Counted from the first letter of the stretch, positions 1 to 8,447 are shown. The stretch: 64,000 nucleotides of DNA from Profundicola chukchiensis (GCF_029664245.1 NZ_JANAIE010000009.1:1-64000), one strand, 5' to 3'. The notes: generated by a model not told the origin, from the sequence alone. A program made the numbers and translations.

Positions 1-33
1 CTGCGAAAGCGGGAGAGTAGGTCGTCGCCAGTC
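1..33 (+). rRNA. rrf: 5S ribosomal RNA, 3' end (partial)
   Basis: The first 33 bases look like the 3' end of a bacterial 5S rRNA: a GCGAAAGC-type hairpin side, then GGGAGAGTAGGTCGTCGCC, the usual end of Bacteroidota 5S genes. A strong terminator follows at once. The rest of the gene, and presumably the 16S and 23S genes, lie left of the window. The exact 3' end is uncertain by a few bases. Confidence 0.85.
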
Positions 34-41
34 TTTTATTT

Positions 42-75
42 AAAGCCTCATACAGCAATGTATGAGGCTTTTTTT
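42..75 (+). terminator. Terminator of the rRNA operon
   Basis: A perfect 12-bp stem (42-53 with 60-71) closes a 6-base loop and runs into seven or more T. It lies 8 bases after the 5S end, so it ends rRNA transcription. Confidence 0.9.
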
Positions 76-420
76 ATGACCTTTTCTCAGTTCTGGATTG
101 TTAGTCCTCGGTTCTAAGTTCACAGTTCACCGTTTAGGGTTCGAAGTTCAGGGTTCATGGATCTGAATTACTAGTAAGGCGGTTTATTATTAATTATATC
201 TGATTGTACCATCTTTCGCAATTACTTCCAGTTATTTACTTTAAAACACTACACTCAATACTATATATCAGAAACCAATTAACTCTACACCATAAACTCT
301 CAACTCTAAACTCTTCGCGTGAAGGATGTGGAGGGCTTGGTATTATGCTGATGTGTTTTATTAAAGTTTGTTATGGTTTACAGTGGATATAATGCTTAGC
401 TTTTACGAGAAAGTTGTATT

Positions 421-468
421 GGGCAGCATAATACGGAACCCCGCAGCAGCCTGACCATGTTGCGTCCC
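421..468 (+). other. Possible structured RNA of unknown type
   Basis: This 48-base block is clearly GC-richer than its flanks. Its ends can pair (421-423 with 466-468 and 426-428 with 461-463, around a small internal loop), and it contains CGGAACCCCG and GCAGCAGCC words. A partial inverted copy of CCATGTTGC appears at about 527-536. It lacks the contiguous SRP, tRNA or tmRNA signatures, and a better SRP RNA exists at 26.3 kb. It could be a leader, a small RNA or chance; the strand is uncertain. Confidence 0.3.
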
Positions 469-567
469 TTAATTTTGTAAAATAGTTGCTCTACATTGTA
501 ATCAATGGATTAAATATAATCTGAAAATAGCAACATGGGCACGCCCAAATTATCTTTAGATTCTTAG

Positions 568-575
568 TATCTTTG
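568..575 (+). promoter_or_regulatory. Promoter -7 box for menD
   Basis: TATCTTTG fits the Bacteroidota -7 consensus TAnnTTTG and lies 19 bases before the menD start codon. No good TTTG -33 box is seen at the usual distance. Confidence 0.45.
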
Positions 576-594
576 CCACTTATTTTAATATAAA

Positions 595-2259
595 ATGCAG
601 AAATATTCCTCCAAAATAAACATTCAATTAATTGCTGAAACTTTACTCAAATCGGGTATCTCGAATATCGTAATTTCACCTGGCTCTAGGAATGGTGGGT
701 TGACGATGCAGTTCGTTAATGATGATAGATTTACTTGTTATAGCGTCGTAGACGAAAGAAGTGCAGGTTTTGTGGCCTTGGGTATGGCGCAAAAATTAAA
801 CGAGCCGGTAGTGGTTTGTTGTACGTCAGGTTCAGCAGCAGTTAACTATTATCCTGCGATTACAGAAGCTTTTTATCAGAATGTTCCATTAGTAGTTCTT
901 ACGGCAGATCGTCCAGCTAATTATGTTGATTTATTCGATGGACAAACGATTCGTCAGGAGAATGTGTTTGAAAAGCATGTTTATGCCGGTGTTCAGTTAG
1001 AAGAAGAGGAGGATGATGCTACGATTACAGATAATTTCTTGAAAATTAAGGATTGTATGAAAGCCGTATGGCAAAAGAAAGGGCCAGTTCATATCAACAT
1101 GCCTTTTTCTGAACCTTTGTATGATTCTATCAATGAAAAGTTGATCGATTTTGATAAACTGAGTTTAGGTAAGCCTGAATATCCAGCAGTTGATTGGGAT
1201 TCTTTGTTATCGGAAGCTTCGGATGCAAAGAAAATAATGGTTTTAGTGGGTGGTCAAACTAAGGATGATGATCTTCAACATTATTTAGACAAATTGTCTG
1301 AATATAAAAATGTGATAATACTTACTGAGACAACTTCAAACTTAAACCTACCAAAAGGTATTTCACAAATAGATTCGGTGCTTAAAAATATTTCAATTTC
1401 AAATTATAATGAATTAAAGCCTGACTTGCTGATTACATTAGGCCAAAATGTGATTTCTAAAAAGATAAAGAATTTCTTAAGAGAGAATAAACCTACCTAT
1501 CATTGGCATGTTAATTTGTATTGGCAACCTGATACCTATTTTTCTTTAACACAGAAAGTTTATTTAGAAGCTAAGGATTTTGTAGCTGCATTTTGTAAGA
1601 AATTCGAGCCGAAAAACTCTAATTATAGGGATTTATGGTTATTGACGAATAGAATTAATGCGGATTATCAAAATAGTTTTATGGAGTCGGTGGTTTGGAG
1701 TGACTTATTCGTATTTAAGACTACGATTGAGAATTTTCCAAAAGATGTAAACATTCATTATAGCAATTCGGCGGTGATTAGATATTCTCAGTTATTTAAT
1801 CATGATGCATCGAATTCAGTTTACTGCAATCGTGGGACAAGCGGAATTGATGGATCTACATCTACGGCTGTAGGGCACGCGATAAAAACTGAAGAACAAA
1901 CGATATTAGTTACTGGTGATATTAGCTTCTTTTATGATAGCAACGCCTTGTGGAACAATTATATTCCAGCGAGCTTTAGAATTATTTTAGTGAACAACGG
2001 AGGTGGTAATATCTTTAAGATTATACCTGGACCAAGTTCAACGAATGCTTTAGAGAAATTCTTTGAGACCAAACATAATCTTACGGCAGCTCATTTAGCA
2101 GAGATGTTCAATTTTGAATATAAAAAAGTGGCGAATAAATATGATTTGAAGAATTATTGGAAGGAATTCTATACAGCTTCTGATCGTCCTAAGATTTTAG
2201 AAATAGATACTAAGATGGCGCCCAATGCAGAAACATTAAAAGCATTTATGTCGATGTGA
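595..2259 (+). CDS. menD: MenD, 2-succinyl-5-enolpyruvyl-6-hydroxy-3-cyclohexene-1-carboxylate synthase
   Basis: This is a thiamine-diphosphate enzyme of menaquinone synthesis that joins isochorismate to a succinyl-semialdehyde unit derived from 2-oxoglutarate. The 554 residues match the usual family length. The N-terminal half begins with the MenD signature SPGSRNGGLTMQF and DERSAGFVALGMAQ. The C-terminal half has the ThDP motif, GDISFFYDSNAL followed by VNNGGGNIF. The ATG at 595 is preceded by an A-rich leader and gives the usual family N-terminus. No other men genes are in the window, so the pathway is dispersed. A hairpin terminator follows at 2288. Confidence 0.95.
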   Translation: MQKYSSKINIQLIAETLLKSGISNIVISPGSRNGGLTMQFVNDDRFTCYSVVDERSAGFVALGMAQKLNEPVVVCCTSGSAAVNYYPAITEAFYQNVPLVVLTADRPANYVDLFDGQTIRQENVFEKHVYAGVQLEEEEDDATITDNFLKIKDCMKAVWQKKGPVHINMPFSEPLYDSINEKLIDFDKLSLGKPEYPAVDWDSLLSEASDAKKIMVLVGGQTKDDDLQHYLDKLSEYKNVIILTETTSNLNLPKGISQIDSVLKNISISNYNELKPDLLITLGQNVISKKIKNFLRENKPTYHWHVNLYWQPDTYFSLTQKVYLEAKDFVAAFCKKFEPKNSNYRDLWLLTNRINADYQNSFMESVVWSDLFVFKTTIENFPKDVNIHYSNSAVIRYSQLFNHDASNSVYCNRGTSGIDGSTSTAVGHAIKTEEQTILVTGDISFFYDSNALWNNYIPASFRIILVNNGGGNIFKIIPGPSSTNALEKFFETKHNLTAAHLAEMFNFEYKKVANKYDLKNYWKEFYTASDRPKILEIDTKMAPNAETLKAFMSM

Positions 2260-2287
2260 TATTCATCTAAGATTTAATAAAAAATTA

Positions 2288-2320
2288 AAAAACTCCAAAA
2301 TCAACGATTTTGGAGTTTTT
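2288..2320. terminator. Bidirectional terminator between menD and rny
   Basis: A 15-bp perfect stem (2288-2302 with 2306-2320) with a 3-base loop is flanked by A and T tracts, so it can serve the converging menD and rny transcripts. Confidence 0.9.
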
Positions 2321-2349
2321 GCTTTAAGATATTTATCTAACGTGTATGT

Positions 2350-3957
2350 TTATCGTGCAATATTAATAGCTCGTGTTTCTCTAATAACAGTGACCTTAAC
2401 CTGACCAGGATAAGTCATTTCATTCTGAATCTTATCTGTAATTAAGAAGGATAACTCATTAGCACGTGTATCATCTACTTTTTCGCTTTCTACCATCACA
2501 CGTAATTCTCTACCCGCTTGAATCGCATATGCTTTTTGTACACCATCGAACCCTAAAGCAGTACTCTCAAGATCCTTTAATCTCTGGATATACGATTCAA
2601 TAACTTGACGTCTTGCACCCGGTCTAGCACCACTGATAGCATCCGCTACTTGAATAATAGGAGATAGGAGCGAGGTCATTTCGATTTCATCGTGGTGAGC
2701 ACCAATCGCGTTTACAACTTCTGGATGTTCACCATATCTTTCGGCCCACTGCATACCTAGAATAGCGTGTGGAAGCTCAGACTCTTGCTCTGGTACTTTT
2801 CCTATATCGTGTAATAAACCAGCTCTCTTAGCTAATTTGGCATTTAATCCAAGTTCTGCAGCTAAGGTTCCAGCAATGTGTGCAACTTCTCTAGAGTGCT
2901 GTAAAAGGTTTTGTCCATAGGAAGAACGATACTTCATTCGTCCGATCACTTTTACAAGTTCAGGATTCAATCCATGAATTCCTAAATCTATGATTGTTTT
3001 CTTACCAATCTTGATGATTTCATCGTCGATTTGTTTTGCTGTTTTGGCTACAACTTCTTCAATTCGTCCTGGGTGGATTCTACCATCCGTAACTAATTTA
3101 TGAAGTGAAAGTCTAGCGATTTCACGTCTAACAGGATCAAAACAAGAAAGAACAATAGCTTCTGGCGTATCGTCTACAATCACTTCAACTCCGGTAGCAG
3201 CTTCAATCGCACGAATGTTACGACCTTCGCGACCAATAATTCTACCTTTAACATCGTCATTCTCTAAGTTAAATACAGAAACAGAGTTTTCAACTGCTTG
3301 TTCAGTACCAATGCGTTGAATAGATTGAATAATAATTTTTCTAGCTTCATCTTGGGCATTCATTTGTGCTTCATCCATAATCTCTTGGATGTGACTTTGT
3401 GCCTTAGTTTTAGCTTCGTCAATCAAGGATTCCATAAGTTCCTTTCTTGCTTCTACAGCAGAATAACCAGAGATTTTTTCTAGTAAATCAACTTGTCTTT
3501 TGTGGTTGTTGTTAACCTCTTCAATTTTGCGATCTAAAACTTCGCGTCTTTCCTCAAAGTTTTGGATTTCGATGTCTAAAGCTTTTCTCTTCTTCTTAAG
3601 ATCGCTTAAACCTTCATTTAATTTATGTTCTTTTTCTTTACTGCGTTTGTCTCGCTCTTCTGTTTTTCTTTCTTTTTGTGAGATGCTTTCTTCATGTTGA
3701 GACTTCAGCTCTAAAAACTTTTCTTTGGCTTGTAGAACCTTTTCTTTCTTGATTCTTTCGCCTTCTGATTCTGCGTTTTTCAGCAAGTTTTCAGATTTGA
3801 GCTTATTTTTAATAGCTATTTGCTCTATTTCATCAGCTTTTTTCTTAGCCTCTTCTAATAAGATCTCATTTTGGTTACTAATATTCTTTTTAGTAAAAAT
3901 ATACGCGATCAACGCTCCAACTATTAAGCCCCCAATAAGGGCAAATATCCATTCCAT
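2350..3957 (-). CDS. rny: Ribonuclease Y
   Basis: A membrane-anchored endoribonuclease that starts mRNA decay. From the ATG at 3957 the protein has 535 residues: an N-terminal membrane segment (about 3-25), a long charged coiled coil (about 30-200), a KH RNA-binding domain with [15 protein letters not shown], and an HD phosphohydrolase domain with GLLHDIGK. An upstream in-frame ATG (3987) would add ten residues but lies within the 3' edge of the 6S RNA hairpin, and the shorter start gives the usual RNase Y N-terminus. It probably shares a transcript with the upstream 6S RNA and zapA. Confidence 0.95.
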   Translation of the reverse strand: MEWIFALIGGLIVGALIAYIFTKKNISNQNEILLEEAKKKADEIEQIAIKNKLKSENLLKNAESEGERIKKEKVLQAKEKFLELKSQHEESISQKERKTEERDKRSKEKEHKLNEGLSDLKKKRKALDIEIQNFEERREVLDRKIEEVNNNHKRQVDLLEKISGYSAVEARKELMESLIDEAKTKAQSHIQEIMDEAQMNAQDEARKIIIQSIQRIGTEQAVENSVSVFNLENDDVKGRIIGREGRNIRAIEAATGVEVIVDDTPEAIVLSCFDPVRREIARLSLHKLVTDGRIHPGRIEEVVAKTAKQIDDEIIKIGKKTIIDLGIHGLNPELVKVIGRMKYRSSYGQNLLQHSREVAHIAGTLAAELGLNAKLAKRAGLLHDIGKVPEQESELPHAILGMQWAERYGEHPEVVNAIGAHHDEIEMTSLLSPIIQVADAISGARPGARRQVIESYIQRLKDLESTALGFDGVQKAYAIQAGRELRVMVESEKVDDTRANELSFLITDKIQNEMTYPGQVKVTVIRETRAINIAR

Positions 3958-3978
3958 ATATATGTATTTATAATAAAA

Positions 3979-4160
3979 AAATCCCACATCAGTTCATTTG
4001 ATTTGAGTAAACTCCTGGTGACAGGATTTGAGCTAGCTTGACATTCAGAGATCCGTTGCTTTAATACCATAGAGGTGACGGCTTGTCTTCCAATCAATAT
4101 TCACTCGGCATAAATATGCTTGTTGAGTTTACCAAATAGTGTTAGAACCAATGTGGGAAA
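3979..4160 (-). ncRNA. ssrS: 6S RNA candidate
   Basis: The rny-zapA gap folds into one long, interrupted hairpin, the shape of 6S RNA, which mimics an open promoter and binds RNA polymerase. The closing helix pairs 3982-3989 with 4151-4158 and 3992-3995 with 4145-4148. A second helix pairs 4007-4014 with 4125-4132, leaving a long internal part. Read on the minus strand the 3' side ends in a T tract (3980-3971), which suits termination. Location next to zapA is also the classical place for ssrS in other bacteria. No promoter box is obvious directly upstream, so it may be cut from the zapA transcript. Confidence 0.75.
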
Positions 4161-4191
4161 TGTGTTGTTTAATGAACTTCTTTATATAATA

Positions 4192-4479
4192 TTAAAACTG
4201 CTGTTGCAATTCATCGATTATTTTGCGCAATCGCTTTTGTGTTTTTTCTTCTCCATCTACTTCACTTTTCTCTAAACCAATAGTTTTTGAAACATACTGT
4301 AATGAACACATAGCAAGTGCATCTTGCTTATCTCTAATGTCATATTTCTGTTCAAAATCCTTAATCAATTCATTGATTTGCTTGCCAGCTTTTCTGATAA
4401 TCTCTTCCTCTTCCGCCTTAACGGACATGGGGTATTGTCTACCAGCGATTGTGATTTTCAACTTTACTTTATCGGCCAT
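4192..4479 (-). CDS. zapA: Cell division protein ZapA
   Basis: A small FtsZ-ring-associated protein that bundles FtsZ filaments. The 95 residues have the family layout: an N-terminal beta-rich domain starting KLKITIAGRQYPMSV and a C-terminal helix that forms a coiled coil. It begins 6 bases after the coiled-coil gene at 4486-4785, with which it must be co-transcribed, and the 6S RNA candidate lies just downstream. Confidence 0.88.
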   Translation of the reverse strand: MADKVKLKITIAGRQYPMSVKAEEEEIIRKAGKQINELIKDFEQKYDIRDKQDALAMCSLQYVSKTIGLEKSEVDGEEKTQKRLRKIIDELQQQF

Positions 4480-4485
4480 ACAAAT

Positions 4486-4785
4486 CTAAATCGATTTCTT
4501 TTTTACTTCTGCGATGCACAAATCAACTTCTTTTATCAGACTGTTTAATTTGTGTTTCATGAGTCGTCTATGCTCTGAGTTACCAGATAAACCACTCACT
4601 ATTTTCATTTCTTTATTTTTATTTTCTAAAATCTTAATTTCTTTTAATGATTGATCTAATTGCTTTTGCAAGTCATTACGTTCATTTTTCAATTCTTCTA
4701 AACTCGCTTCAGTTTTCTTTTTATCTAAAAGTAACTTGCGAATTACATCTTCTAATTCCGTAATTAAATCATCTGTAGAAATCAT
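4486..4785 (-). CDS. Small coiled-coil protein upstream of zapA
   Basis: A 99-residue protein made almost wholly of charged heptads (about 5-60: ITELEDVIRKLLLDKKK and following) with no signal peptide or cysteine. The position directly before zapA, 6 bases apart, suggests a division-ring partner, comparable in size and shape to ZapB, but I see no sequence proof. Homologues in the same place are usually annotated as hypothetical. Confidence 0.8.
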   Translation of the reverse strand: MISTDDLITELEDVIRKLLLDKKKTEASLEELKNERNDLQKQLDQSLKEIKILENKNKEMKIVSGLSGNSEHRRLMKHKLNSLIKEVDLCIAEVKKKSI

Positions 4786-4810
4786 TTAGTATACTAATTC
4801 TAACTATATA

Positions 4811-4842
4811 CAAATGTACTTCAAAATTTAACAATCAGCAAA
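4811..4842 (-). promoter_or_regulatory. Promoter of the coiled-coil/zapA transcript
   Basis: On the minus strand TTTG (4842-4839) is followed after 20 bases by TACATTTG (4818-4811), close to the Bacteroidota TTTG-N19-TAnnTTTG consensus, 26 bases before the start codon at 4785. Confidence 0.65.
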
Positions 4843-4990
4843 CATATGTTATAGGTATAAATACTTTTATTTAAGAAATGAACACTCTTAAATCTTGAAA
4901 TTCTTAAATTAAATAATTGAATTAAAGAATTGATAATCAGCAAGGAGGTTAAGTTGTTGTAATATTTTTAAATAAATATTGCACAAAGGT

Positions 4991-5021
4991 TTTTTCACTT
5001 AAAAAATACTCCTTATATTTG
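4991..5021 (+). promoter_or_regulatory. Promoter of rpsU
   Basis: TATATTTG (5014-5021) fits the -7 box, 26 bases before the rpsU start. A T-rich stretch (TTTT at 4991-4994) sits at the right distance for a degenerate -33 box. Confidence 0.5.
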
Positions 5022-5047
5022 CCGTCCAATAAAAGAGATGTAAAATT

Positions 5048-5242
5048 ATGTTGATTATTCCAGTAAAAGATGGCGAAGCTATCGATAGAGCGTTAAAAAG
5101 ATACAAGCGTAAATATGACAGAACAAGAGTAGTTCGTCAATTACGTGCAAGACAGCAGTACACTAAGCCGTCTGTTGTTAAGCGTCAGCAATTAGCTAAA
5201 GCTAGATACAAGCAGCAAATGCAAAGTAAGGAAGACGCATAG
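5048..5242 (+). CDS. rpsU: 30S ribosomal protein S21
   Basis: A 64-residue, strongly basic S21, which helps the 30S subunit start translation. MLIIPVKDGEAIDRALKRYK is the family N-terminus, followed by an Arg/Lys-rich helix. It has its own promoter and a strong terminator at 5265-5309 that abuts the next gene, xerC. In many Bacteroidota S21 has been linked to the lack of Shine-Dalgarno use; this protein is full length. Confidence 0.95.
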   Translation: MLIIPVKDGEAIDRALKRYKRKYDRTRVVRQLRARQQYTKPSVVKRQQLAKARYKQQMQSKEDA

Positions 5243-5264
5243 ATATTTATATCTTAATTATTAG

Positions 5265-5309
5265 AAATCGTTTATTAAATTTCACTAAATTTGATAAACG
5301 ATTTTTTTT
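5265..5309 (+). terminator. rpsU terminator touching the xerC start
   Basis: An 18-bp stem (5265-5282 with 5287-5304, one G-T wobble) with a CACT loop is followed by an eight-T run (5302-5309). The xerC ATG begins at the very next base, 5310. Confidence 0.88.
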
Positions 5310-6185
5310 ATGTCTATATCTAAATTTATTGATTATCTAAGTTTAGAATTGCAATATTCGCCACATACGGTTTTAGCTTATCAAAAAGATGTGCAAGATT
5401 TTGGGGCTTTCATTGCTCCAATAGATTTAGTAGATGCGAATAAAAAGGATATAAAAGCTTATTTATCTTATTTAGTAGAGCAGAAGCTTCAAGAGAGAAG
5501 CATTAATAGAAAGCTTAGCTCACTTCGAACTTATTATAAGTTCCTTCTTATAGTAGAGCGGATTTCACATATGCCTACAGAGGGAATAAAATCGCTTAAG
5601 TTTAATAGTAAAGTTCAGATTCCCTATTCCTCTAGTGAAATAGATAATTTGCTAAATGGGGAATTATTTGCTGATGATTTTGAAGGTCAGCGAGATAAAT
5701 TAATATTAGAAATGCTATACCATACCGGAATGAGAAGATCGGAGTTGATTTCTCTACAGGTTTCTAGTATATCTTTTGATAAGAAAGAGATTAAAGTATT
5801 GGGTAAAGGAAATAAGGAAAGGCTAATTCCAGTTAACGATAAATTGCTCTATGAAGTCAAAGTTTATTTGGAAAAAGCTGAGGAAGAGATGGTTGATTTG
5901 AGTGAGAGTCTTTTCGTTACGAATAATGGCAAAAGATTGTATCCTGAACTTGTGTATAGTATTACAAAATCATATCTTAGTCTTGTCACACAGAAAAACA
6001 AAAAGAGTCCACATATGATGCGACATAGTTTTGCGACACAGTTATTGCATAATGGAGCAGAATTAAACGCAGTAAAGGAAATTTTGGGTCATTCTAGTTT
6101 GGCGTCCACGCAAGAGTATACACATAACGATATACAACAATTAAAAAAAGTGTTTAATCAGGCTCATCCACGTGAGTCTAAATAA
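5310..6185 (+). CDS. xerC: Tyrosine recombinase XerC
   Basis: A 291-residue site-specific recombinase that resolves chromosome dimers at dif. The N-terminal SAM-like DNA-binding domain spans about 1-85. The catalytic domain shows Arg142 (HTGMRRSEL), Lys166 (GKGNKER), His236-x-x-Arg239 (HMMRH), His261 (LGHSSL) and nucleophile Tyr270 (EYTH). The ATG at 5310 gives the normal family N-terminus but follows an eight-T terminator tail with no room for a leader or ribosome site beyond the hairpin. Expression probably depends on read-through from rpsU. Confidence 0.93.
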   Translation: MSISKFIDYLSLELQYSPHTVLAYQKDVQDFGAFIAPIDLVDANKKDIKAYLSYLVEQKLQERSINRKLSSLRTYYKFLLIVERISHMPTEGIKSLKFNSKVQIPYSSSEIDNLLNGELFADDFEGQRDKLILEMLYHTGMRRSELISLQVSSISFDKKEIKVLGKGNKERLIPVNDKLLYEVKVYLEKAEEEMVDLSESLFVTNNGKRLYPELVYSITKSYLSLVTQKNKKSPHMMRHSFATQLLHNGAELNAVKEILGHSSLASTQEYTHNDIQQLKKVFNQAHPRESK

Positions 6186-6194
6186 ATTTACAGT

Positions 6195-6494
6195 ATGAAA
6201 ATAAATTTGCAAGCAATTGGCTTTTCAGCCGGAGAGTCTCTAGAGAAGTATTTAACTGAAAAGTTAGAGAAATTAGATAATTTTTACGATCAAATTATCG
6301 CTGCTAATGTATTTCTTAAAGAAGAAAATGCCAGTGAAAAGGATAGTAAGATCATAGAGATTTTATTAGAAGTACCAGGTGATGATATCGTAGTTAGCAA
6401 GAAAGGTGAGTCATATTACGAAGCAACTGACCTTGCAGTCGATACTTTGAAACGATTGATTATCAAGAAGAAAGAAAAAATGTCAAAAAAATAA
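6195..6494 (+). CDS. hpf: Short-form ribosome hibernation-promoting factor (HPF/RaiA family)
   Basis: A 99-residue protein of the family that binds the decoding region of idle 30S subunits. It has the beta-alpha-beta-beta-beta-alpha pattern and ends in a Lys-rich tail; the long-form C-terminal dimer domain is absent. It starts 9 bases after xerC, so the two are co-transcribed, and it directly precedes the tRNA/tuf promoter. Confidence 0.88.
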   Translation: MKINLQAIGFSAGESLEKYLTEKLEKLDNFYDQIIAANVFLKEENASEKDSKIIEILLEVPGDDIVVSKKGESYYEATDLAVDTLKRLIIKKKEKMSKK

Positions 6495-6515
6495 TGCAAA
6501 AAAGTTTAAAAAATA

Positions 6516-6546
6516 TTTGCATTGAATATAAAAGTTATTACATTTG
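6516..6546 (+). promoter_or_regulatory. Promoter of the tRNA-tuf operon
   Basis: TTTG (6516-6519), 19 bases, then TACATTTG (6539-6546): a perfect match to the Bacteroidota housekeeping promoter, 55 bases before the first tRNA. Confidence 0.8.
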
Positions 6547-6600
6547 CAGTCCGTTTAACAAAAAAGCGGACTGTTCTTTAACATAGTCTATGACAAATAA

Positions 6601-6674
6601 GCCTCCATAGCTCAGTTGGCCAGAGCACGTGATTTGTAATCTCGGGGTCGTCGGTTCGAATCCGTCTGGAGGCT
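6601..6674 (+). tRNA. tRNA-Thr (TGT anticodon)
   Basis: A cloverleaf of 74 bases with acceptor GCCTCCA pairing TGGAGGC, the anticodon TGT in the arm near 6636, and a standard GGTTCGAATCC T-arm. The CCA end is not encoded. First gene of a four-tRNA cluster before tuf. Confidence 0.95.
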
Positions 6675-6705
6675 CAATTTTAATAGAAAAAGTACAATTT
6701 AATTT

Positions 6706-6788
<83 letters not shown>

Positions 6789-6842
6789 CAATTACTACTC
6801 AAAAATATTTAGTAAGTTTGCTTGCTGAATTTTTTGAGAGCT

Positions 6843-6915
6843 GCGGGAGTAGCTCAATTGGTAGAGTTTCAGCCTTCCAAGCTGACTGTTGCGGGTTCGA
6901 ATCCCGTCTCCCGCT
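6843..6915 (+). tRNA. tRNA-Gly (TCC anticodon)
   Basis: Acceptor GCGGGAG pairs CTCCCGC; the anticodon loop is CTTCCAA, and the T-arm is GGGTTCGAATCCC. CCA is not encoded. Confidence 0.95.
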
Positions 6916-6924
6916 CAAATTTTG

Positions 6925-6996
6925 GCCGACGTAGCTCAGGGGTAGAGCGTTTCCTTGGTAAGGAAGAGGTCGTGGGTTCAATTCCCATCGTTGGCT
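6925..6996 (+). tRNA. tRNA-Thr (GGT anticodon)
   Basis: Acceptor GCCGACG pairs CGTTGGC with one G-T wobble; the anticodon loop is TTGGTAA, and the T-arm is GGGTTCAATTCCC. It is the last tRNA before tuf, the same Thr-Tyr-Gly-Thr order as in enterobacterial tufB operons. Confidence 0.95.
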
Positions 6997-7007
6997 CAGA
7001 GTGGAAA

Positions 7008-7032
7008 GTGCAGTGTATGTAATACATCGCAC
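7008..7032 (+). other. Hairpin between tRNA-Thr and tuf
   Basis: An 11-position stem (7008-7018 with 7022-7032, with wobbles and one mismatch) sits 12 bases after the tRNA and is followed, after a short GTGGTG, by six T at 7041. It may be a processing element or a weak attenuator separating tRNAs from tuf mRNA. No separate tuf promoter box is seen. Confidence 0.45.
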
Positions 7033-7104
7033 TTGTGGTGTTTTTTAAACATCCATATTGAAACGATTATATTAACACAAATAGAATTTTAATAATTTAC
7101 TAAA

Positions 7105-8292
7105 ATGGCAAAGGAAACTTTCAAAAGAGACAAGCCGCATTTAAATATTGGTACTATCGGTCACGTTGACCACGGTAAGACTACCTTGACTGCGGCCATT
7201 TCAAAAGTATTAGCAGACAAAGGTTATTCAGAAGTAAGAGCTTTTGATCAAATTGATAATGCTCCAGAAGAAAAAGAAAGAGGTATTACAATTAATACTT
7301 CACACATCGAGTATCAAACAGAGAATCGTCACTACGCACACGTTGACTGTCCTGGTCACGCGGATTATGTAAAGAACATGGTTACTGGTGCTGCGCAAAT
7401 GGATGGTGCTATTTTAGTGGTTGCGGCTACTGATGGTCCTATGCCTCAAACTCGTGAGCACATCTTATTATGTCGTCAGGTAAACGTTCCTAGAATCTGT
7501 GTATTCTTGAACAAATGTGACATGGTAGATGATGAAGAGTTATTAGAGCTTGTTGATATGGAAGTTCGTGACTTATTATCTTCTTACGAATATGACGGTG
7601 ACAACACTCCAGTTATTCAAGGTTCTGCATTAGGTGCATTGAACGGAGAAGAGCAGTGGGTTGAGAGCGTTATGAACTTAATGAACGCTGTTGATGAGTG
7701 GATTGAATTACCAGTTCGTGATCAAGAGAAAGATTTCTTAATGCCAGTAGAGGATGTATTCTCAATTACAGGTCGTGGTACAGTAGCAACTGGACGTATC
7801 GAGTCAGGTATTATTAATACTGGAGATCCTGTAGATATCGTAGGTATGGGAGACGAGAAATTAACTTCTACTATTACAGGGGTTGAGATGTTCCGTAAGA
7901 TCTTAGATAGAGGTGAAGCTGGTGATAACGTAGGTTTATTATTAAGAGGTATTGAGAAAGATGATATCCGTAGAGGTATGGTTATCGCTAAGAAAGACTC
8001 TGTTAAGCCACACAGCAAATTCAAAGCAGAGGTGTATATCTTGACAAAAGAAGAAGGTGGACGTCACACTCCATTCAAAAACAACTACCGTCCTCAGTTC
8101 TACGTAAGAACAACTGACGTTACTGGAGAAATCCAATTAGCTGATGGAGTAGAGATGGTAATGCCAGGAGACAACATTTCTATTACAGTTGAGTTAATTC
8201 AACCAATTGCATTGAACGAAGGATTACGTTTCGCTATCCGTGAAGGTGGTCGTACAGTAGGTGCTGGTCAGGTGACTCAAATTATTGAATAA
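7105..8292 (+). CDS. tuf: Elongation factor Tu
   Basis: A 395-residue GTPase that brings aminoacyl-tRNA to the ribosome. G1 is GHVDHGKT (residues 19-26), switch II is DCPGHADY, G4 is NKCD, and the two beta-barrel domains follow with GRHTPF and the usual C-terminus GRTVGAGQV. It follows four tRNA genes and precedes tRNA-Trp, secE and nusG. It is the only tuf copy in the window. Confidence 0.97.
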   Translation: MAKETFKRDKPHLNIGTIGHVDHGKTTLTAAISKVLADKGYSEVRAFDQIDNAPEEKERGITINTSHIEYQTENRHYAHVDCPGHADYVKNMVTGAAQMDGAILVVAATDGPMPQTREHILLCRQVNVPRICVFLNKCDMVDDEELLELVDMEVRDLLSSYEYDGDNTPVIQGSALGALNGEEQWVESVMNLMNAVDEWIELPVRDQEKDFLMPVEDVFSITGRGTVATGRIESGIINTGDPVDIVGMGDEKLTSTITGVEMFRKILDRGEAGDNVGLLLRGIEKDDIRRGMVIAKKDSVKPHSKFKAEVYILTKEEGGRHTPFKNNYRPQFYVRTTDVTGEIQLADGVEMVMPGDNISITVELIQPIALNEGLRFAIREGGRTVGAGQVTQIIE

Positions 8293-8311
8293 TAATATAA
8301 TATAATAGATG

Positions 8312-8351
8312 CAAGGTGTTTCCATGTTAATGTAATTTTGGGAACACCTTG
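8312..8351 (+). other. Strong hairpin without T tract between tuf and tRNA-Trp
   Basis: A 12-bp stem (8312-8323 with 8340-8351, one wobble) with a 16-base loop ends 7 bases before the tRNA. With no T run it is not an ordinary terminator. It probably protects the tuf 3' end or marks a processing site that frees the tRNA. Confidence 0.6.
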
Positions 8352-8358
8352 TATACTT

Positions 8359-8431
8359 ACGGGCGTAGCTCAGCTGGTAGAGCAGTGGTCTCCAAAACCA
8401 AAGGTCGAGGGTTCGATCCCTTCCGCCCGTG
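8359..8431 (+). tRNA. tRNA-Trp (CCA anticodon)
   Basis: Acceptor ACGGGCG pairs CGCCCGT; the anticodon loop is CTCCAAA, and the T-arm is AGGGTTCGATCCCT. The CCA end is not encoded. It lies 16 bases before secE, so a processed transcript must yield both. Confidence 0.95.
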
Positions 8432-8447
8432 CACAAGTAAGAATACT

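Larger units (their letters stand above)
76..594. other. Non-coding stretch between the rRNA operon and menD
   Basis: No credible gene is seen. Bases 85-160 are a run of degenerate, GTTC-centred words (AGTTC, GGTTC, AGTTCA). Bases 285-315 hold similar ACTCTAAACTCT words, and related words recur near 33855. Bases 421-468 are a compact GC-richer block treated separately as a possible RNA. A promoter-like TATCTTTG for menD is at 568-575. A 62-codon open frame at 204-392 has no recognisable features and is not called. Confidence 0.6.

Noticed and set aside
204-392. A 62-codon open frame in the rRNA-menD gap
   Set aside because: It covers degenerate repeat words, has no ribosome-site-like leader and no recognisable protein features.
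421-468. SRP RNA at the left end
   Set aside because: It has CGGAA and GCAGC words but not in the domain IV order; the hairpin at 26.3 kb has the proper signature.
4961-4980. A/T-only inverted repeat before rpsU
   Set aside because: It is short, all A/T and likely by chance in an AT-rich gap.
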